From positions 67,748,707-67,812,706 of the forward strand of contig NC_059473.1 in the NCBI RefSeq assembly GCF_018139145.2: a stretch of 64,000 bases of DNA, in the 5' to 3' direction. Below the pieces are notes generated by a model. It saw only the letters and a program-made list of their open reading frames with translations, was not told where the DNA came from and made no database searches. Each line of letters starts with the position of its first letter. Position 1 is the stretch's first letter. A program made the translations under genes and the position numbers. This stretch comes from Gymnogyps californianus. Its lineage: Eukaryota; Chordata; Aves; Accipitriformes; Cathartidae. Positions 25,201 through 38,900 of this stretch are shown here, piece after piece.

Positions 25201-28200
25201 TGTACGTGGGATGACTTAGTTGCAGGTACAACATAATTATGCTCTTCTTACTATAGCTGTATTATGTTAACCATTCAGGGATGTGAATCAACAGAAAATT
25301 AATCTTTTTTTTCAGTTGGTTAGCTTATACTGCTTTAGCTCTGCAAAGTAGCTTTTCTTTTAAAACAAAGAGCTTTCTATTCAAGCATCAGAAAAAAAGA
25401 CACTTGATGGTTTATAATAAAATGGGAAGGAAATGTGGCCATGCAGCCATGCACCATTCACACCCTGAAAGAAGAGGTGAGCTGGAGCATTTATAGTTTT
25501 ATGCAGAGGGCACTCACCTAGAATGGACTGAAGCCTGTGTTTGTCTCTTTGTCCAACATTCAATCAGTAACTTGACCACTGCTGGGTTTTTTTCCTCTGG
25601 AGAATGTGATAGCAACTTGAGAAAACACTGCTACTGGGCCAAAAATCTACTTAGTTTAATATATAAGCTTAGGGGAAGATGTGAATGGGACAGACACACA
25701 GTGATATGCTCCCTTCATACATCATCGTAGCATCTAGCAATCTACAGCTTAGATTTATCAGGCCAGAGACTATATCAACATATTTGTGTGTAATATCCTT
25801 GATGAACCTTGTTGTCAAATAATTTTTGAACTTGTGTTTTTGCCCATCATCCTGCAGCAAGGAATTCCCACAGTTAAGTTAGAGAAGAAAGTACTTCCCT
25901 CTGAAGCTGCAAGCTACTCTTCGTTAAAAATTGTTATGCACCATCTTTTTCCATTGCAAGAAATAGCAAAAGTCATTCCATATTAACCTTTTTCATGCCG
26001 CATGTAATTTCATAAACATCTAGCATGTATTCCTTCAGTCATCATTCTTTCATGTTGAGTAATCCAGACTTATTTAATATCTCCACATCTCTTAGGTCTT
26101 TGATAACTTCTCTTTGGCCTTTTCTGTGTCTTGTCTTCTAGCCCATCCAGCAGGAGATAGGAAGACCAGATCTATATCTTTTATTTTAGATGAGAGAACA
26201 GTGTGAGTTTACACAGTAGTGCAAGATACTATGCTTTCTTTTGTGTTCTGTTCCTAATGATCACTGATATTTTATCTGGCTTTTTGTCTGAATTGAGGTG
26301 ATACGGTCATGAAATTCCCCACAGAGATATTATTCCTTTCTGATTATACTGATCCATAAGGGATTCCTCCCCTCACATCCACTGCTTTATATTTATCAGC
26401 TTGGACTTTATTTGCCATTTTATTTCTTAATTCTTTAGTATCTTAAGGCGAATGAGATAAGCTGGATGCCTCTATTCACAAAATACTACCACCACAGATA
26501 AAAATACTGCTGCACTAATTGGAGCCACAACTAAAAACCATGTTTTCTTGCTAACCTTCTAGGTAGACATATGACTTAATGAATGTGTTGCAGAAAATGG
26601 TAAAGCTTCAAAAGGAGGGATGTAGAGACTCTTCTGAGAATCCCTGAACCTGTAGGTTAAGGCGCTGTCCTGGGCAATGGGAATTCTCTGCTCAAATCCT
26701 TGCTCCACTTCAGTCAGACAAGAGGAATGGATGTGGAACGTCCTTATGCTGAGAGACTGAATAAGCCACTTCTCTATAGACACAATCCTGAACTACGCTC
26801 TGAATGCCCCATGTTATTATCTAGTGCCCCACAGGCAACTAAGCTGAAAAGTCAAAACATGTCATTTTGGAAATGCTAATGTGAATGTTTTTTAATGCAG
26901 CTATTTGCTGAATTTGGATGAATTATTCAATTTTTTAATCTTAACCCTCTGAACTTTTATTGAGTGTTTTCCTCCACACACACCCCCACCCTCTCCTTCC
27001 CCACAAAAAACCCAACCCCAACCTCAGCCTATCTAGCCCCTTTCATTCCCAAGGAGAAGGAAGATTTTTTTATGTGGAGTTATTATGTTTTCAATTTCTA
27101 AGCCTGTGCACTTAGGAAGGTATAAAATATCTGTGTGTGAGATTGGTTTGTGGTACCTCTATATTCTTGACTGTAACCAAAGTTAACTATAAAATAGGTT
27201 TCCTCCACTTGTGTGGCCCTGAGAAAGGAATTATTTGAGGACTGGAGAAAAAGCCAGAATTGGCTTTGTGCTCAGAGTTGCCTAGCCTCTGAATTTTCAC
27301 TGGCTCGATGTGGGTGCTAAGCAGAAGGATTTGCACCCTGAGAATGTGCCTCTGAAGTTGGGAAAAGAGGCTGTGCCAGCGTGTCGGTGGGGAGAGCTTG
27401 GAGATACACATCTAGCTGATCGCTGACTTCTCAGTTCAGTGGCCAAACCATTTAACTTGTTAAAGTAAAACTCAAGTGAATTTTGGAAGGAAAAACTATT
27501 TTAAATAAAATGGGAAGGTTTAGGGGATTTTTTAAAATGTCAAAATACTGTGTTGTGGCTTGTTATGCTTGGAAAAAAGTTATGTGCACCTATTCTGAAT
27601 GTTTCTGTAAACCCAGCTTGCCTTTCCCATTGCAAGGTGGGGAGGAGGGTGAATAACAGGCAGAGGCTTTCTTGAAAGCAGGCAAGGTAATTATTTGGAT
27701 CCAGAGGTAGAAGCCTAAATAGAGTTCAGTGGGGCAACTTCACCAGTCCTCTGACTGAGTTGACAGAATTGGTTTTTTTTCCCTGAAACCACATTTATCA
27801 GAAGGGTAGCGAGTCCCATGAGAGAGGTTTCCTGGTGCTTGCTGTTATTTAAAAACAAACAAACAAAAATCCTTCAAAGAACACATCAAAACTTTGAGGC
27901 AGGATTTTGGGATCTGGCAGGAAGAGTCATGACTTTCCTTGTCGTCATGAAAAGCAGTATTTAAAATTCCTGAAAAAGTGCTACTAGCTTTGTGTACTGG
28001 GGCCAAGAGAGCTTGCTGATAAAATTATGCAACGTTTTTTCCCCATGGTTACATGCTTTTGTTACCAATATTTATGTGAAATGTAAGGGCTTCTTTAAGG
28101 TACTGTTCCTATTTGTTTAACGGGTAATACGGTGACATCTGATTTATTTTTGTCTCCAAGTACTATTGTAATGTGCTCTTAGCAGCTTGGTTCAACGTGC

Positions 28201-31200
28201 AGAACCAGCAAACAGAGTCTTAGACAAAATGCCTGTATGCACAGGCAATCTGAATTTAATAAATAACATAGTTTACTTGTGTAATCTTTGAAGGTAGCAA
28301 TCTCCATAATGGTGTATATTATTATGAACTATATTATTAGCAGTGGATCTTGTATTTGGAGAGGAAAGCTGTACCGTCCAATTTCTGCTGTAGTAATTTC
28401 TCTCATTATTTCTGTAGTGTTGTTGATTTTGTTTGCCTTTCTTACGTGAATACACAAGGCTAGTTACTGAACTTTCAGTGTGCTAGCTCAGCCTGAAGAG
28501 ATGTTGATTAGCATCATATTCAAGAATTAAAACATGCAGTAGTAGCATAAGAAGCTGTACGTTCTCAGGTTTGCTCATCAAAAAATAAGATAACTTAGAG
28601 GTTAAAATAAGGTAGCAAAAAAGAATGAAATTTTTCTTTTAATTTGACTATTATAGAGCCATATTTTATTTCAGATATTAAAGCTGTGATGAGGTGGGAA
28701 TCAGCTCAGTTGCCTGAATTAGGGCAGCGTGTAAAAAATTACCATTTATCTTGCCCCATATATGATACCCCTGTCTTCAGTTTAGCCATTCAATATCAAA
28801 ATTCCTGTATTTAAATAGAGGGAGATTAACAGAATACAGGGGCACAACAAGGGACAATCACAACTGTTCAAACCAAGGATCCAACTAAATCAGGATTCTT
28901 AAGCAGTGGCCAGAGGAGGACTTCTCGGGAGGAGAAAGAGCTTAATAAGCATAAGCTGATACCTGATACCCTCTCAGGATCTCATTCCTTCAGCAACGAT
29001 ATTGAGCCTGGTGGTTGTCTGATTAGTAAGGCGTAGCCTTCATTTGCCCACAGCACCATTTGGCAATGAGACTGCTACCTTTTTCGGCATGAAGATCCAT
29101 TCCTTTCTTCTTTATTTTTGATCCTGCCTTCTGTTAGCTTCACTTGATGACCTATATTTGCTGTATTTGAAAAGGCAAAGATTAATTGAATCCTAACATC
29201 TCTCTGGTGTGTGATTTTTGTAGAGCACTGTCACAATATTACTCCTAGATCATCTCTTTTCCAACATGAACATCCCTACCCTACTGAGCTGTTTCTCATA
29301 TTGGGGGTGTTCCATGATTTCAGTCACCAATGTTGTCCTTTACTGAAACCTAGCCATAAATAGGCAGATGCCTCGACATAAACAGGCAGATCTGGAGGGT
29401 TGTACAGGATGGTACTCTTTAGGTGATGAGCACAGTATTTAACAACAGTGTTGCCCCATCCTCCCACCCAGTGGAAGTGCAGACTGGATTTCAAAGCCAA
29501 GCTTCCCCAGTGGTCTGCCATCATGTTGTCCATTTGTTCTGAGGGAACGTTTCTACAAACTCGAGTGCAAGAGCTTGTGCCTCTCAGATCAGTGGTATGG
29601 ATAAGGTATGCAGCCCATATCTTAAGGTACGGTTAATTCTTAATTGCTAATGAGTGAACATCGAGCACTGTGGATTAGTTGTGCTGTAGATCTACAGACA
29701 CTTGAGCTGGCCTTTATTGATTGTCCAGTTAGGTTATGATTGAATGGGTCTGTTTCTCGTGAAATCAGAAAGACAATTGGTGACTTCCTAGTCAGATTTT
29801 TCCCAGTGTAAACGGTCACACTAAGCACATAAATATTACTACAGAAAAGCAAATGTTGGTGTCTGTAGAAATGAGATGCAAAATTTAGACCCTGTTACTG
29901 TACTCAGGGAGTTGCTATTCCAGAGTAAATGATTGGTAGTTTTTTGTCATATTGATACTTTGAATCTTTGTTGCAACAAAACAAAGATAATAGGATAGTA
30001 TCAACTCACAAAAAACTTCTACGAACTGTTCCTCAGAACATATTTTCATAATCCATATCATCTAACGCACATACTAATTTTTAAGCTGTCTATGCTTTTA
30101 TGTCCTGTAGTGAACTTGGAATTCAATGCACCGGGTGTTAATTTAACTACAAGGACACCCTCTTCATAGCAATGCTACCTTACTTGACAATATACACATT
30201 TTCAAACTCTTTAAGAGAACAGCTCCACCTGAAAAGTAGATTATGAAAATATCCCAATAAAACCAGCCTAAATACTTTTTAGGTCAAAAAGCTACCCTAT
30301 TTTCCGTTAATCTAGTGTGCTACTTTCTCTTTCAAAGGCAGATATTCTCATTCCCCATTTTTGTTGCACCAGCTAAAAAATAAGCCCTTAAACCAACTTG
30401 GCCTCTCAGGAGTGAAGCTGTTCTCATGATATAAATGAAGTGATCACCCCTCTCTGTTGACTATGTAAGAATTTCATCACCAACTTCACTCTTCCATTTC
30501 TACTTCACAACACTGCATTATCAAAACTCTTAATAAATCATTATATTCTGTTCATTCCTTTAAAGAAACATATATCATAATGTGTTTCTTATTAGCATGC
30601 AGAAGAAGTGGTGAGGATTTTTGTTCTGGTCTGTTTTTCTAGAAAGCTCTTCCAGGCTTTTCATCACTGTCAAAATCCATTTGGCAATGAGAAGGTGGGC
30701 AGCTGCTTTGTTACCTATTCCCATCATTTCATAGGTGTTTCTTACCATCTGACTAGGTGCTGGGGCAAGGGTGTTGGTTCCTTTTGGCTACCCCTATCCC
30801 CCCTGCCCCTTTCTGAAGGTGGCTTTCGTGGTAAAGCTAAGCAGATGTAATGGCCAGCACGTCCTGAAAAGGCAGTCTCGATCCTTGCCCTCCCTTTTCC
30901 TCTCTCTCAAGCACCTGGACTTGTGCTCTTGCTTCTGTGCTGACACTAGCTCTTGTCCGAAGCCACTGGGAGCTGCTTCAGGGACCAAGGAAAGGAGGAA
31001 ACCTCCATGTACCTCCCACCCCCCCCGATCAGTTTTAAACTGCCTTGGATGTAGAGTAGATGAGTGGCACTGCAAGCGACACTGATGGTGGGAAGCGGAG
31101 GAGCAGGGTTGCCCTTTCAGGTAGGCGTTAGATGATGTGTAATTCACATCTGTGATGTAAAACTGTGGTGTAAAAATTAACCAAGTGGGTTTCCATTTTG

Positions 31201-32357
31201 GTTTCTGTTGGTTCATTGCATAGATCGAGGGAAGTGTCTCAGTGCCTCCTAAAATTAGCCCCCTTCCCTGTCATTCCAGAGGGCTGCCTTCTGGCATTTT
31301 TGGCAAGAAATATTTGGGCATGCTGTAATAAGAAATGTGAAGACATTGCTGGTGGGAACATCTAAATGTGTCTTGGAAAAGGTTATGAATAGAAATAGAG
31401 GGATTTGAGCAAGGAAACAGTCCCTCAAAAATAAGTTTGCTCCAAAGTGATGGATTCTGTCATTTTTCCCCATAGACTTGAATAGTCTGAGCACACACGA
31501 AATCTCTAGGTAATCATTAATGTGTAACCCATATACTACATTGTATCAATTTTTCCTTTGATGATAGTATTGAAGTGCTGACAGAAACTTTTTAACGTCA
31601 ATGAAATGGGATACCTGAGTAAGAGCTTTGGAGAAGGGAGACATTATTTATCCTGTTCTACGGGCGTTCCTGGATGCCCTGCCGGTCTGAAGGGGAGGGT
31701 TTTAAGCTCACCTCTGTCCTGTGTGCATTTGTAAGGGTCTGGCCTCAATAATATGGTGTGTGAGCAGCTTTCCTTCCTTCCTTCTCCCACCTCTGTGCAT
31801 CAAAGTCCATGGTTTGGGTTAATGCTTACAGTAAAATCAGTCTTTAAAGTACGTAGCTTCCTTCATTTGATGGATCAAATAACCAGAAATGGAAAGACAC
31901 AGAGACACAGGAGGAGGAATTGGGGCTGCCTAGATGGGCCCCAGGGTGTTGCTGGGCAGGTAAAGTTGAGGGAGAACAGTGCAAGGCGGTGGGGTAGGAG
32001 CAACCCCAAGCAAGTGATTTGGCACGTAGCCCTGTAGGCATGCAAACGGCTTGCAGGCACTTGGCTGTCATACATAAAAACCTGCACAGGTACTACAAGG
32101 CAGTGAGCAGTTCTGGGAATGCTAATGGTATCTCAGGTGCCAAGTGAGCAGGTATATTACAGAGGATGGGGAGGGCTGGGAAGGTGAGATGTCCATGACT
32201 CACCTCTTCCATGCTTGAAGTTTCTGTAATTACTATGAAATAAAACTGTAAATGCTTGGAAACCAAAGCCATGCCAGCTGTTCCTCTCAGCTGCAGGTAC
32301 TTCATATTTCAGTACCCTTCTGGTACAGCAGTGTGTACAACTCATTGCACTTAAAGA
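22261..32357 (+). other. PTPRK: PTPRK intron, central segment
   Basis: About 10 kb with no exon and no transposable element that I recognise. Local features are a C-rich, G-poor stretch at about 26971-27050, a short AAAC repeat near 27852, and a GC-richer patch at about 30770-31110. Short open frames in this stretch resemble no protein family. Confidence 0.65.
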
Positions 32358-32362
32358 GCATG

Positions 32363-32963
32363 TGTCGTGGTTTAACCCCAGTCAGCAACTCAGCACCACG
32401 CAGCCGTTTCCCCCTCCCCCTCCCAGTGGGATGAGGAGGAGGAAAGCAAAGGAAAAAAAAAGTAAAACTCGTGGGTTGAGATAGGAACAGTTTAATAACT
32501 GAAGTAAAATATAATACTAACAATAGTAATAATGAAATATAATAATAATAGTAATGAAAAGGGATGCAACAAAAAGAAGGGGGGGGAAGGAAAAAAAACC
32601 AGTGATGCACAATGCAATTGCTCACCACCCGCTGACCGATGCTCAGTTAGTTCCCGAACCGCGATCCGCGCCTCCCGGCCAGCTCCCCCCTGTTTATATA
32701 CTGGGCATGACATTCCATGGTATGGAATACCCCTTTGGCTAGTTCAGGTCAGCTGCCCCGGCTGTGCTCCCTCCCAGCTTCTTGCACACCTGCTTGCTGG
32801 CAGAGCATGGGAAACTGAAAAGTCCTTGGCTTAAGATAAGCGCTACTTAGCAACAACTAAAACTCAGAGTGTTATCAACATCATTCTCACACTAAATCCA
32901 AAACACAGCACTGTACCAGCTACTAAAAAGAAAGTTAACTCTGTCCCAGCTGAAACCAGGACA
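32363..32963 (-). mobile_element. Solo LTR 1 of an avian endogenous retrovirus
   Basis: This 601-bp element begins TGTCGTGGTTTAACC and ends GAAACCAGGACA on the + strand. It has imperfect inverted ends and a perfect 5-bp target-site duplication GCATG (32358-32362 and 32964-32968). Orientation comes from internal signals: read on the minus strand, TATATAAA (32693-32700) is followed by the GC-rich leader, then ATTAAA (complement of 32491-32496), which fits U3-R-U5 order. No internal viral genes flank it, so it is a solo LTR left by recombination. A 5-bp duplication is typical of ERVL-like elements; the family name is not confirmed. It lies antisense to PTPRK. Open frames inside it are artefacts of its repeats. 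Confidence 0.93.
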
Positions 32964-32968
32964 GCATG

Positions 32969-35900
32969 ATACAGTTTTGAATTCTGCCTGGCCATGACAC
33001 TGTCCCAACAGCATGTGAAACATTTTTCTCTGTCATTTAAAAGGCATGCAGGAAAGCTGATGATAAAAATTTGGATTACTGTTGGCTGGATATAATGTGA
33101 TTTCCAAAGTGTGACATACAGGAGTCTTCTAGGACAGGCAAACACCCTGGCAGGAGGGTCAGTCAGTACGCAGGAAAGTGCAGATCTCCTAGGTGGCACA
33201 GTCATGTCATCAGTTGAAAGCTCCACCTTACCTAAGAAATACAGCTGGGCTGCGTGTAGGTAATTCCAAGTTGTTATCGATAGCCTCATGCAGGTAGGAC
33301 AGATGGCTTTCACTGAACTCCAGGAAAAAAAAACTTTCTTTTTTTTTGGCACTGAATTCTACTGAAATGCTGTAGTTTTGTTGCAGGGTGTTTGAAATAT
33401 TTGAGTTTGATTATAAATATGTCACTGTAACATTTGTCCAACAGAAAGTTTCTGCGCTTAGTTTGTTTAGGCAGTAAACTGAATGTGAGTGTGACTATAG
33501 AATCAACAGATATAACAACAATGCAAAAATCTTTGCAATATCAGTTTATTGGGCCAGTTCAAACTTGAAATAAAAAAAAAAAAATCAAGTACTTGAGAAG
33601 CAGGAAGAAAAAGAAAATTATATTCTCATTACTTAACTATGTAAAAGAAAATCCCGGAGTCCCTAAAATAGTATTTTGTCCTTCCTCAGGCACTCTTTCC
33701 CTAATCTCTAGTTTTATTCCTTCTCATCATTGACAGCATGTGGATGTGCATGCGGAATGCAGTATTGTCGAATATCCCATTGCAAAGCCTTGTAGAGTTG
33801 AGAGTAATTCTTTCTTGGGAAGTACCAATTTTTGAAGAAGGCACTCAATTTTGTTCTTAACCTGCTGGTTCCTGACAATGAAACAGATAAAATACTTCTT
33901 TCCAACAAGAATCTCAACGTTGAGATCTCAAGGGAATTACTGATACATGTGGATAATGAAGTCATTGTGATGAAGTCTTTGCCTGAGACATTTCTATAGC
34001 TGACTCATTTATACTGAGATTTTTTTTTTTTTTTTTTTTTAGATTTGAATGTCTTCTCATTACAGGCGCCTCTTTTTCTTACATGTATTCATTTTTCCTG
34101 GAGGAGTGTAATGCATAGATGTCTTTAACACAATGCAATCTTTTTGACAAAATATGTCATACTCTTCTAATTGATTCCCAGAGTAGCATGGCCTACTATC
34201 ATTCAATAAATAGATACGTGTTCTGTTCATAAATTGTGCAGAGGGATGACATGCTCCAGTTTTTAGAAAGACTTTTTTTTTTTTTTTACATGTAAGCTGG
34301 GCATGAGCTTAACCTTGTTTACAGTTTCTGCTGACAATGCTAAAGCTGCACACTGTTCCTTTTATTTAAAGGAAGATAATAAAATGAATGCAGTGGTGTT
34401 TCAAATCAAGGTGAATAAAATGCCACAGTGATGCATAGGACATAAAATCACTATGCAGAAGTTAGCAGTTTTCACTGTTGAAATAATTCTTATTTCAGCA
34501 CTTTAGGTGGTCAGTAACTGCCACGTTACTTAAATTAAATACATTTAGCTGCGCGAGCTTGCAGACTTTGTTGTACTTACCACACAGACTTGATATACTA
34601 GGCAGGTGCTCAAAGATAAGTCAGTAGTTTGAGGTGCGCTTGTGACATAGTATCCCCATTTGCAGACCCAAAATTAGAGATGATATTACAGTGAAATATG
34701 TCAGTATCCTACCTAAGCCAATGTCGTGAGCTTGCTGTTCAATTTGCCATTTCTGTTTGTTGCTGGTTTTTCTCCAGTAACTGATTCTCTAGGTAATAAC
34801 CTGAATCTCACTGTATTACAGATATTTCTTTTGAATGTTTGTTTAAAATAGATTTTTTCAGTTTTTCCATTCCAAGTAATAAAAGACGATGAAAATGGTC
34901 TTGCAGACTCTCTGAAGTGAGTTGGATAAATCACTTCATACGACCTGGTCACTAAGCTATTGCTTAGAATGAGTTCTTTTGTTCCAGACAACTAACTCTC
35001 TTAATTAAAATGTAACATTTTGTAGGTATTGTGTCTCAACCTCAGGACTAGCAACTAGTGCCAGATACTGAACAGTTGTGATAAATTGTATTTTAAAGTC
35101 ACAGAGAGAATGTTTCTGGAGTCACAGGAATTAAGTCTGCATAAGCATCATTAAAAAGAAAAAAAAGAGCTGGGGAAAAAGGTTTCTGGCAGAATACTAG
35201 ATCACAAGCTGTTCAAGTTTCTCCATGCAGCCGCCATCACTTATGGTCGCAGGACAGCAGCTGAGATAAGTCTGAATTAGCTTTTGATTGTTTTTTGAAA
35301 AAATGTAAAGGGAGGCTTGTGGCTATTTGGAACACTTAACTGTAAAAAACTACCGATTTCTACATGATTTTCTACATGAAATCATTACATGGCGTAATAT
35401 GTTAAAGTCAGTTATTTGCTGACAAGGTTTTTGCTGCTTTCTCTTCAGTATGCTTTTGGGGGGAGATGTTGTTAACTTGCATGAGCAGCAGGAACCTACA
35501 ATAAATGCTTCCTCCAAGCTGTCTGCAGAAGACAAAGGTGGGAGCAATAGAAACTTTTATATCGGAAAAAATAACAATGTAGAAAAATAAAGCAGCTGTT
35601 AAAATGAGTTAAACTTGATGAGCAGAGAGACGTTTTTGACCATTGGGGAAAACAAGCAAACAAACAAAAAAATTTTTTGCAAAACCAGTAAATGAGTTTA
35701 TGAACAAATAGAGAAGTCAAGCAGTGGCTTAGGGAAATATTAATTAAACCTGAAGAATGGCCAAGGCTTGTGAGAACTCCAAAGGGCTTGCAGCTGGTGG
35801 AGTTTTTATTGTATGAATCTATAACCAGCGTTTGGTCTTGGAGTAGAGGAGGTGATTCTAAAACTCTTGTGAGGTCTCTGTATGTTATTTTGAGCGTTAC

Positions 35901-38900
35901 AGCTAGTTTAAGCAAGTGTGCCCTCCTGCAGCCTGTGCAACACGCGCAGCCTGCAGTTGAGCTCATCCTGCTTGAAGCCTGTTTTTGATTGCCACCGTGC
36001 CTGGGTATCTTTCAAGGTGAGACACGGGACCAAGCATGGGTTGGGCAGTGGTGGCTCATGCCCAGCTGGTGGTGTGTAACTGGTACAGTCTGCCCAACTG
36101 AGGAGCTAGAAAGGTGGTAGACAAAAGTGTAACCCTTGGGGAAAAAAGAGGTTGGGAGCCGGCTGGGAACAGAAAAGGCTGTTGTGGCAGCTGCCTCTCG
36201 CTCCAACCCCTCCCTTTTCCATGGGCAACCCTACAGCAATTGAAGACTTGCTTGTGCACCTGCTCCTTTATTCTGATGTTTTTGCGATGCATCGTGTCTT
36301 TTGGGCAGGAGTAATCTCTGTAGCTGATGCATAGTATGTCTGGCCGAGAATAGGCTTACACTTACTCTCCTCCTTTGCCACGAGAATAAGGTGGGCTGCC
36401 CAGGTGAGAAAATCAAGTACCGCTCTACAGTGTGCAAGCAAGAATCCCGTGAGCTAAGCCCATAACAACAGCATTTCTCTACTTAAGGGTGCGTGTGTGT
36501 CTGCATCTTTGAGTTGGTTAGTTAAGGTTGTTCTGATGAAACTTTTGTTTATGGGACTTCCCAAGTGAAGTCTTGGCTAGTGGTTAGAAGGTCTCAGAGC
36601 AATGTACATCTAGAGGTGTGTTCTTAATGATGCAGAAAAATAAAATATAAGTTAGAAGAGTGACTGCTTTTTTTTTTTGCTTTTTTTTTTTCTTCTTTCT
36701 TTTCAGAAGCCCAGTAGATTACTCAGCTCCCATTAATGAACTGTCCTCAGTGCGTTGGGCAATCTCTTTGATGCATAGGCTGTTGGGGTTTTTATTTGTC
36801 TTCTGTGTGTTATACAACAAAACCATTAAGAACCTAACTGCTCACTAGAGATGGCATGTATAGGGTGACAGACTGAGCTGTGAGTGTAGTCTGTCATGCA
36901 GAAAAGTGAAAACTTGAGATCTTGTTGGAAATTTAAAAATAAACTGCAGAGGCTTTCTGTGACTCTGAGGTTCATGATACCTCTGCTGTTAGTCAGATCT
37001 GTGCTTTCAGCTTGGGATCCCTCAATCCCCTGCATTAACCTGGCTTTTTAACTGAGTAGAAGAATTTCTCATCAGGCATGTACTGCTGTCTGTAATGCTT
37101 CTCCCCTTGGCAAAGCTCCCTGTTTGTGTCAATACAGCTTTTGTGGGTGCTGAGGGCAACAGGTCTTGTCAGGCTGCTGTCAGCATAGAAGACAGCCAGG
37201 TGTCCTTTCAGGCAGGCACAAGTCAAAAATAAACCTTTTTGTCCTAAATTCTGAATTTTTTTCCTAGCAGAGCAGTACTTCCTAACCATTTTGGAGAGTT
37301 GAATGAAAGTATTTCTAGTTCATATTAAAGATATGCCACCTGTGGAATGATTTTTCTAAAAATAAAAGGAACCCAGTATTTGTGCTGAAAGTCTCCATGA
37401 TTTGTTTTTTTTCTCAATCTTTTCATAGCTCACTTTGTGACCACCTTCATGACCACGTAATTTCTTTCAGTTGTACTTCTTCAGAGCCTTACATGTTGTT
37501 ATCATCTTCTGTTTTTTTCCCCCTAATGTATAATTTGTAAGAAGACATTCAGCCTTCACTGAAAACACTCAGAGAATGAAGAATTTCCTACAGTATTACC
37601 AGTTACTGTTCTTCAGTTACTATTCTCACAGTTAAATTTGTGGCTTAATACCGTATTTGAATTTAAGCTTTCAGTCACTGCATCTTGTTAATTCTTTTTT
37701 TTTTTCCATTGGATTAAGCAGCTTTTAAGACCAAGAATTTTATTTCCCTGCTAGTACTTGACTGCCGTAATTCTTTCTGCTAAATCTCATACATTTTCTC
37801 CAACTTTTAAACGAACGTTCCTGGTTCTTCAGTTTTTCAATATTTTTTAAAACATGTGAATCCCTAAATCTGTATGTAATCTTCCAGTACAGGAAGGGTA
37901 CTGAAGCAGTATAGCTGTTGCATGGGATCAGCAGCCTGCTTCCCCATGCTTTTCTGGCTCCGTGCCATGGGTCTTCTGACACAGCTTTGCCACGACATAT
38001 CCATGTGCAATCTGGAGGCCAGTGCAGAGGCACCAGCACGCTTCTGCACAGGTCCAGCTCCTGGCAAGCAGGGATTTTCCACTTGCCTGTATGCCTTGGG
38101 TGTCTCAGACTGCAATCCCTAGGGCCCCTGGTCCCAGGGGGCTTCGTATGGCAAAGATTGTGCTCTAACTATACGTAGCCAGTGTGGGTCAGGCACTGAA
38201 CCTCAACTAGAAACCCAAAGTAATTGCAATAAATGTGCAGACATAAACAGCTTTGCAGGAAATTTCCCTAGAAGAGGAAATGAGTTTGATCTAGGTGGGA
38301 GCTGAGTCAGTCTTGAGTCATTTGTGGAGGCATCTCTGCTGTACTCCCCAGAACATCCAGTATTAGCTGTATTTATGTGGATTTATTTGTTTATTTGTTT
38401 CTCTGAATTATGAAAAATTTTAAAGGAAATTTGTATTCTTTTGATTTACCTGCTTTCTTGACAGTTTATGCATAGTTAAGACATACTGATTTTAATTTCT
38501 GGAGAGGTGAGGCTGATGTTTGGCTTCTTTTAATAAATGAATGCTTTGTTATACTTGTAAAAATTAAGCTTTTTATGATTACCCCTGTTGTATGTATCGG
38601 GTTAAACGGTTGATACACATCAGCATACCAACTGTATAGCTTAGAGTAAGGTATTTGACAGAGAAGGCTGAACATGCCGTCACCAGAGGGAACGCACACT
38701 GCACGTGTGAGCAGAGGGAGCTTGCAGGCTGTTAATGCAGAGTGTTAATGTGTGGAGGCTCCATACGAGGCAGGGGTGGGATGGAGAGTGGCAAGAATGA
38801 AGGCATGCACCTGTCTTCCATGTTCAGGCTATGTGGTGGCCAGCCCTCTCCTCCCCACCTCCCCAAACCCTTCTGCCATGAGCAAGGCAACAGTCTCCTG

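Noticed and set aside
22261..32357. tRNA, snoRNA or microRNA genes in the long intronic segments
   Set aside because: I saw no A/B-box tRNA structure, C/D or H/ACA pattern or long hairpin that I could support by eye; a covariance-model scan would be needed.
32302..32834. Several open frames on both strands over LTR 1 (likewise 47910-48275 and 59228-59619)
   Set aside because: They arise from simple-sequence parts of the LTR, recur in each copy with shifted frames, and match no viral or host protein.
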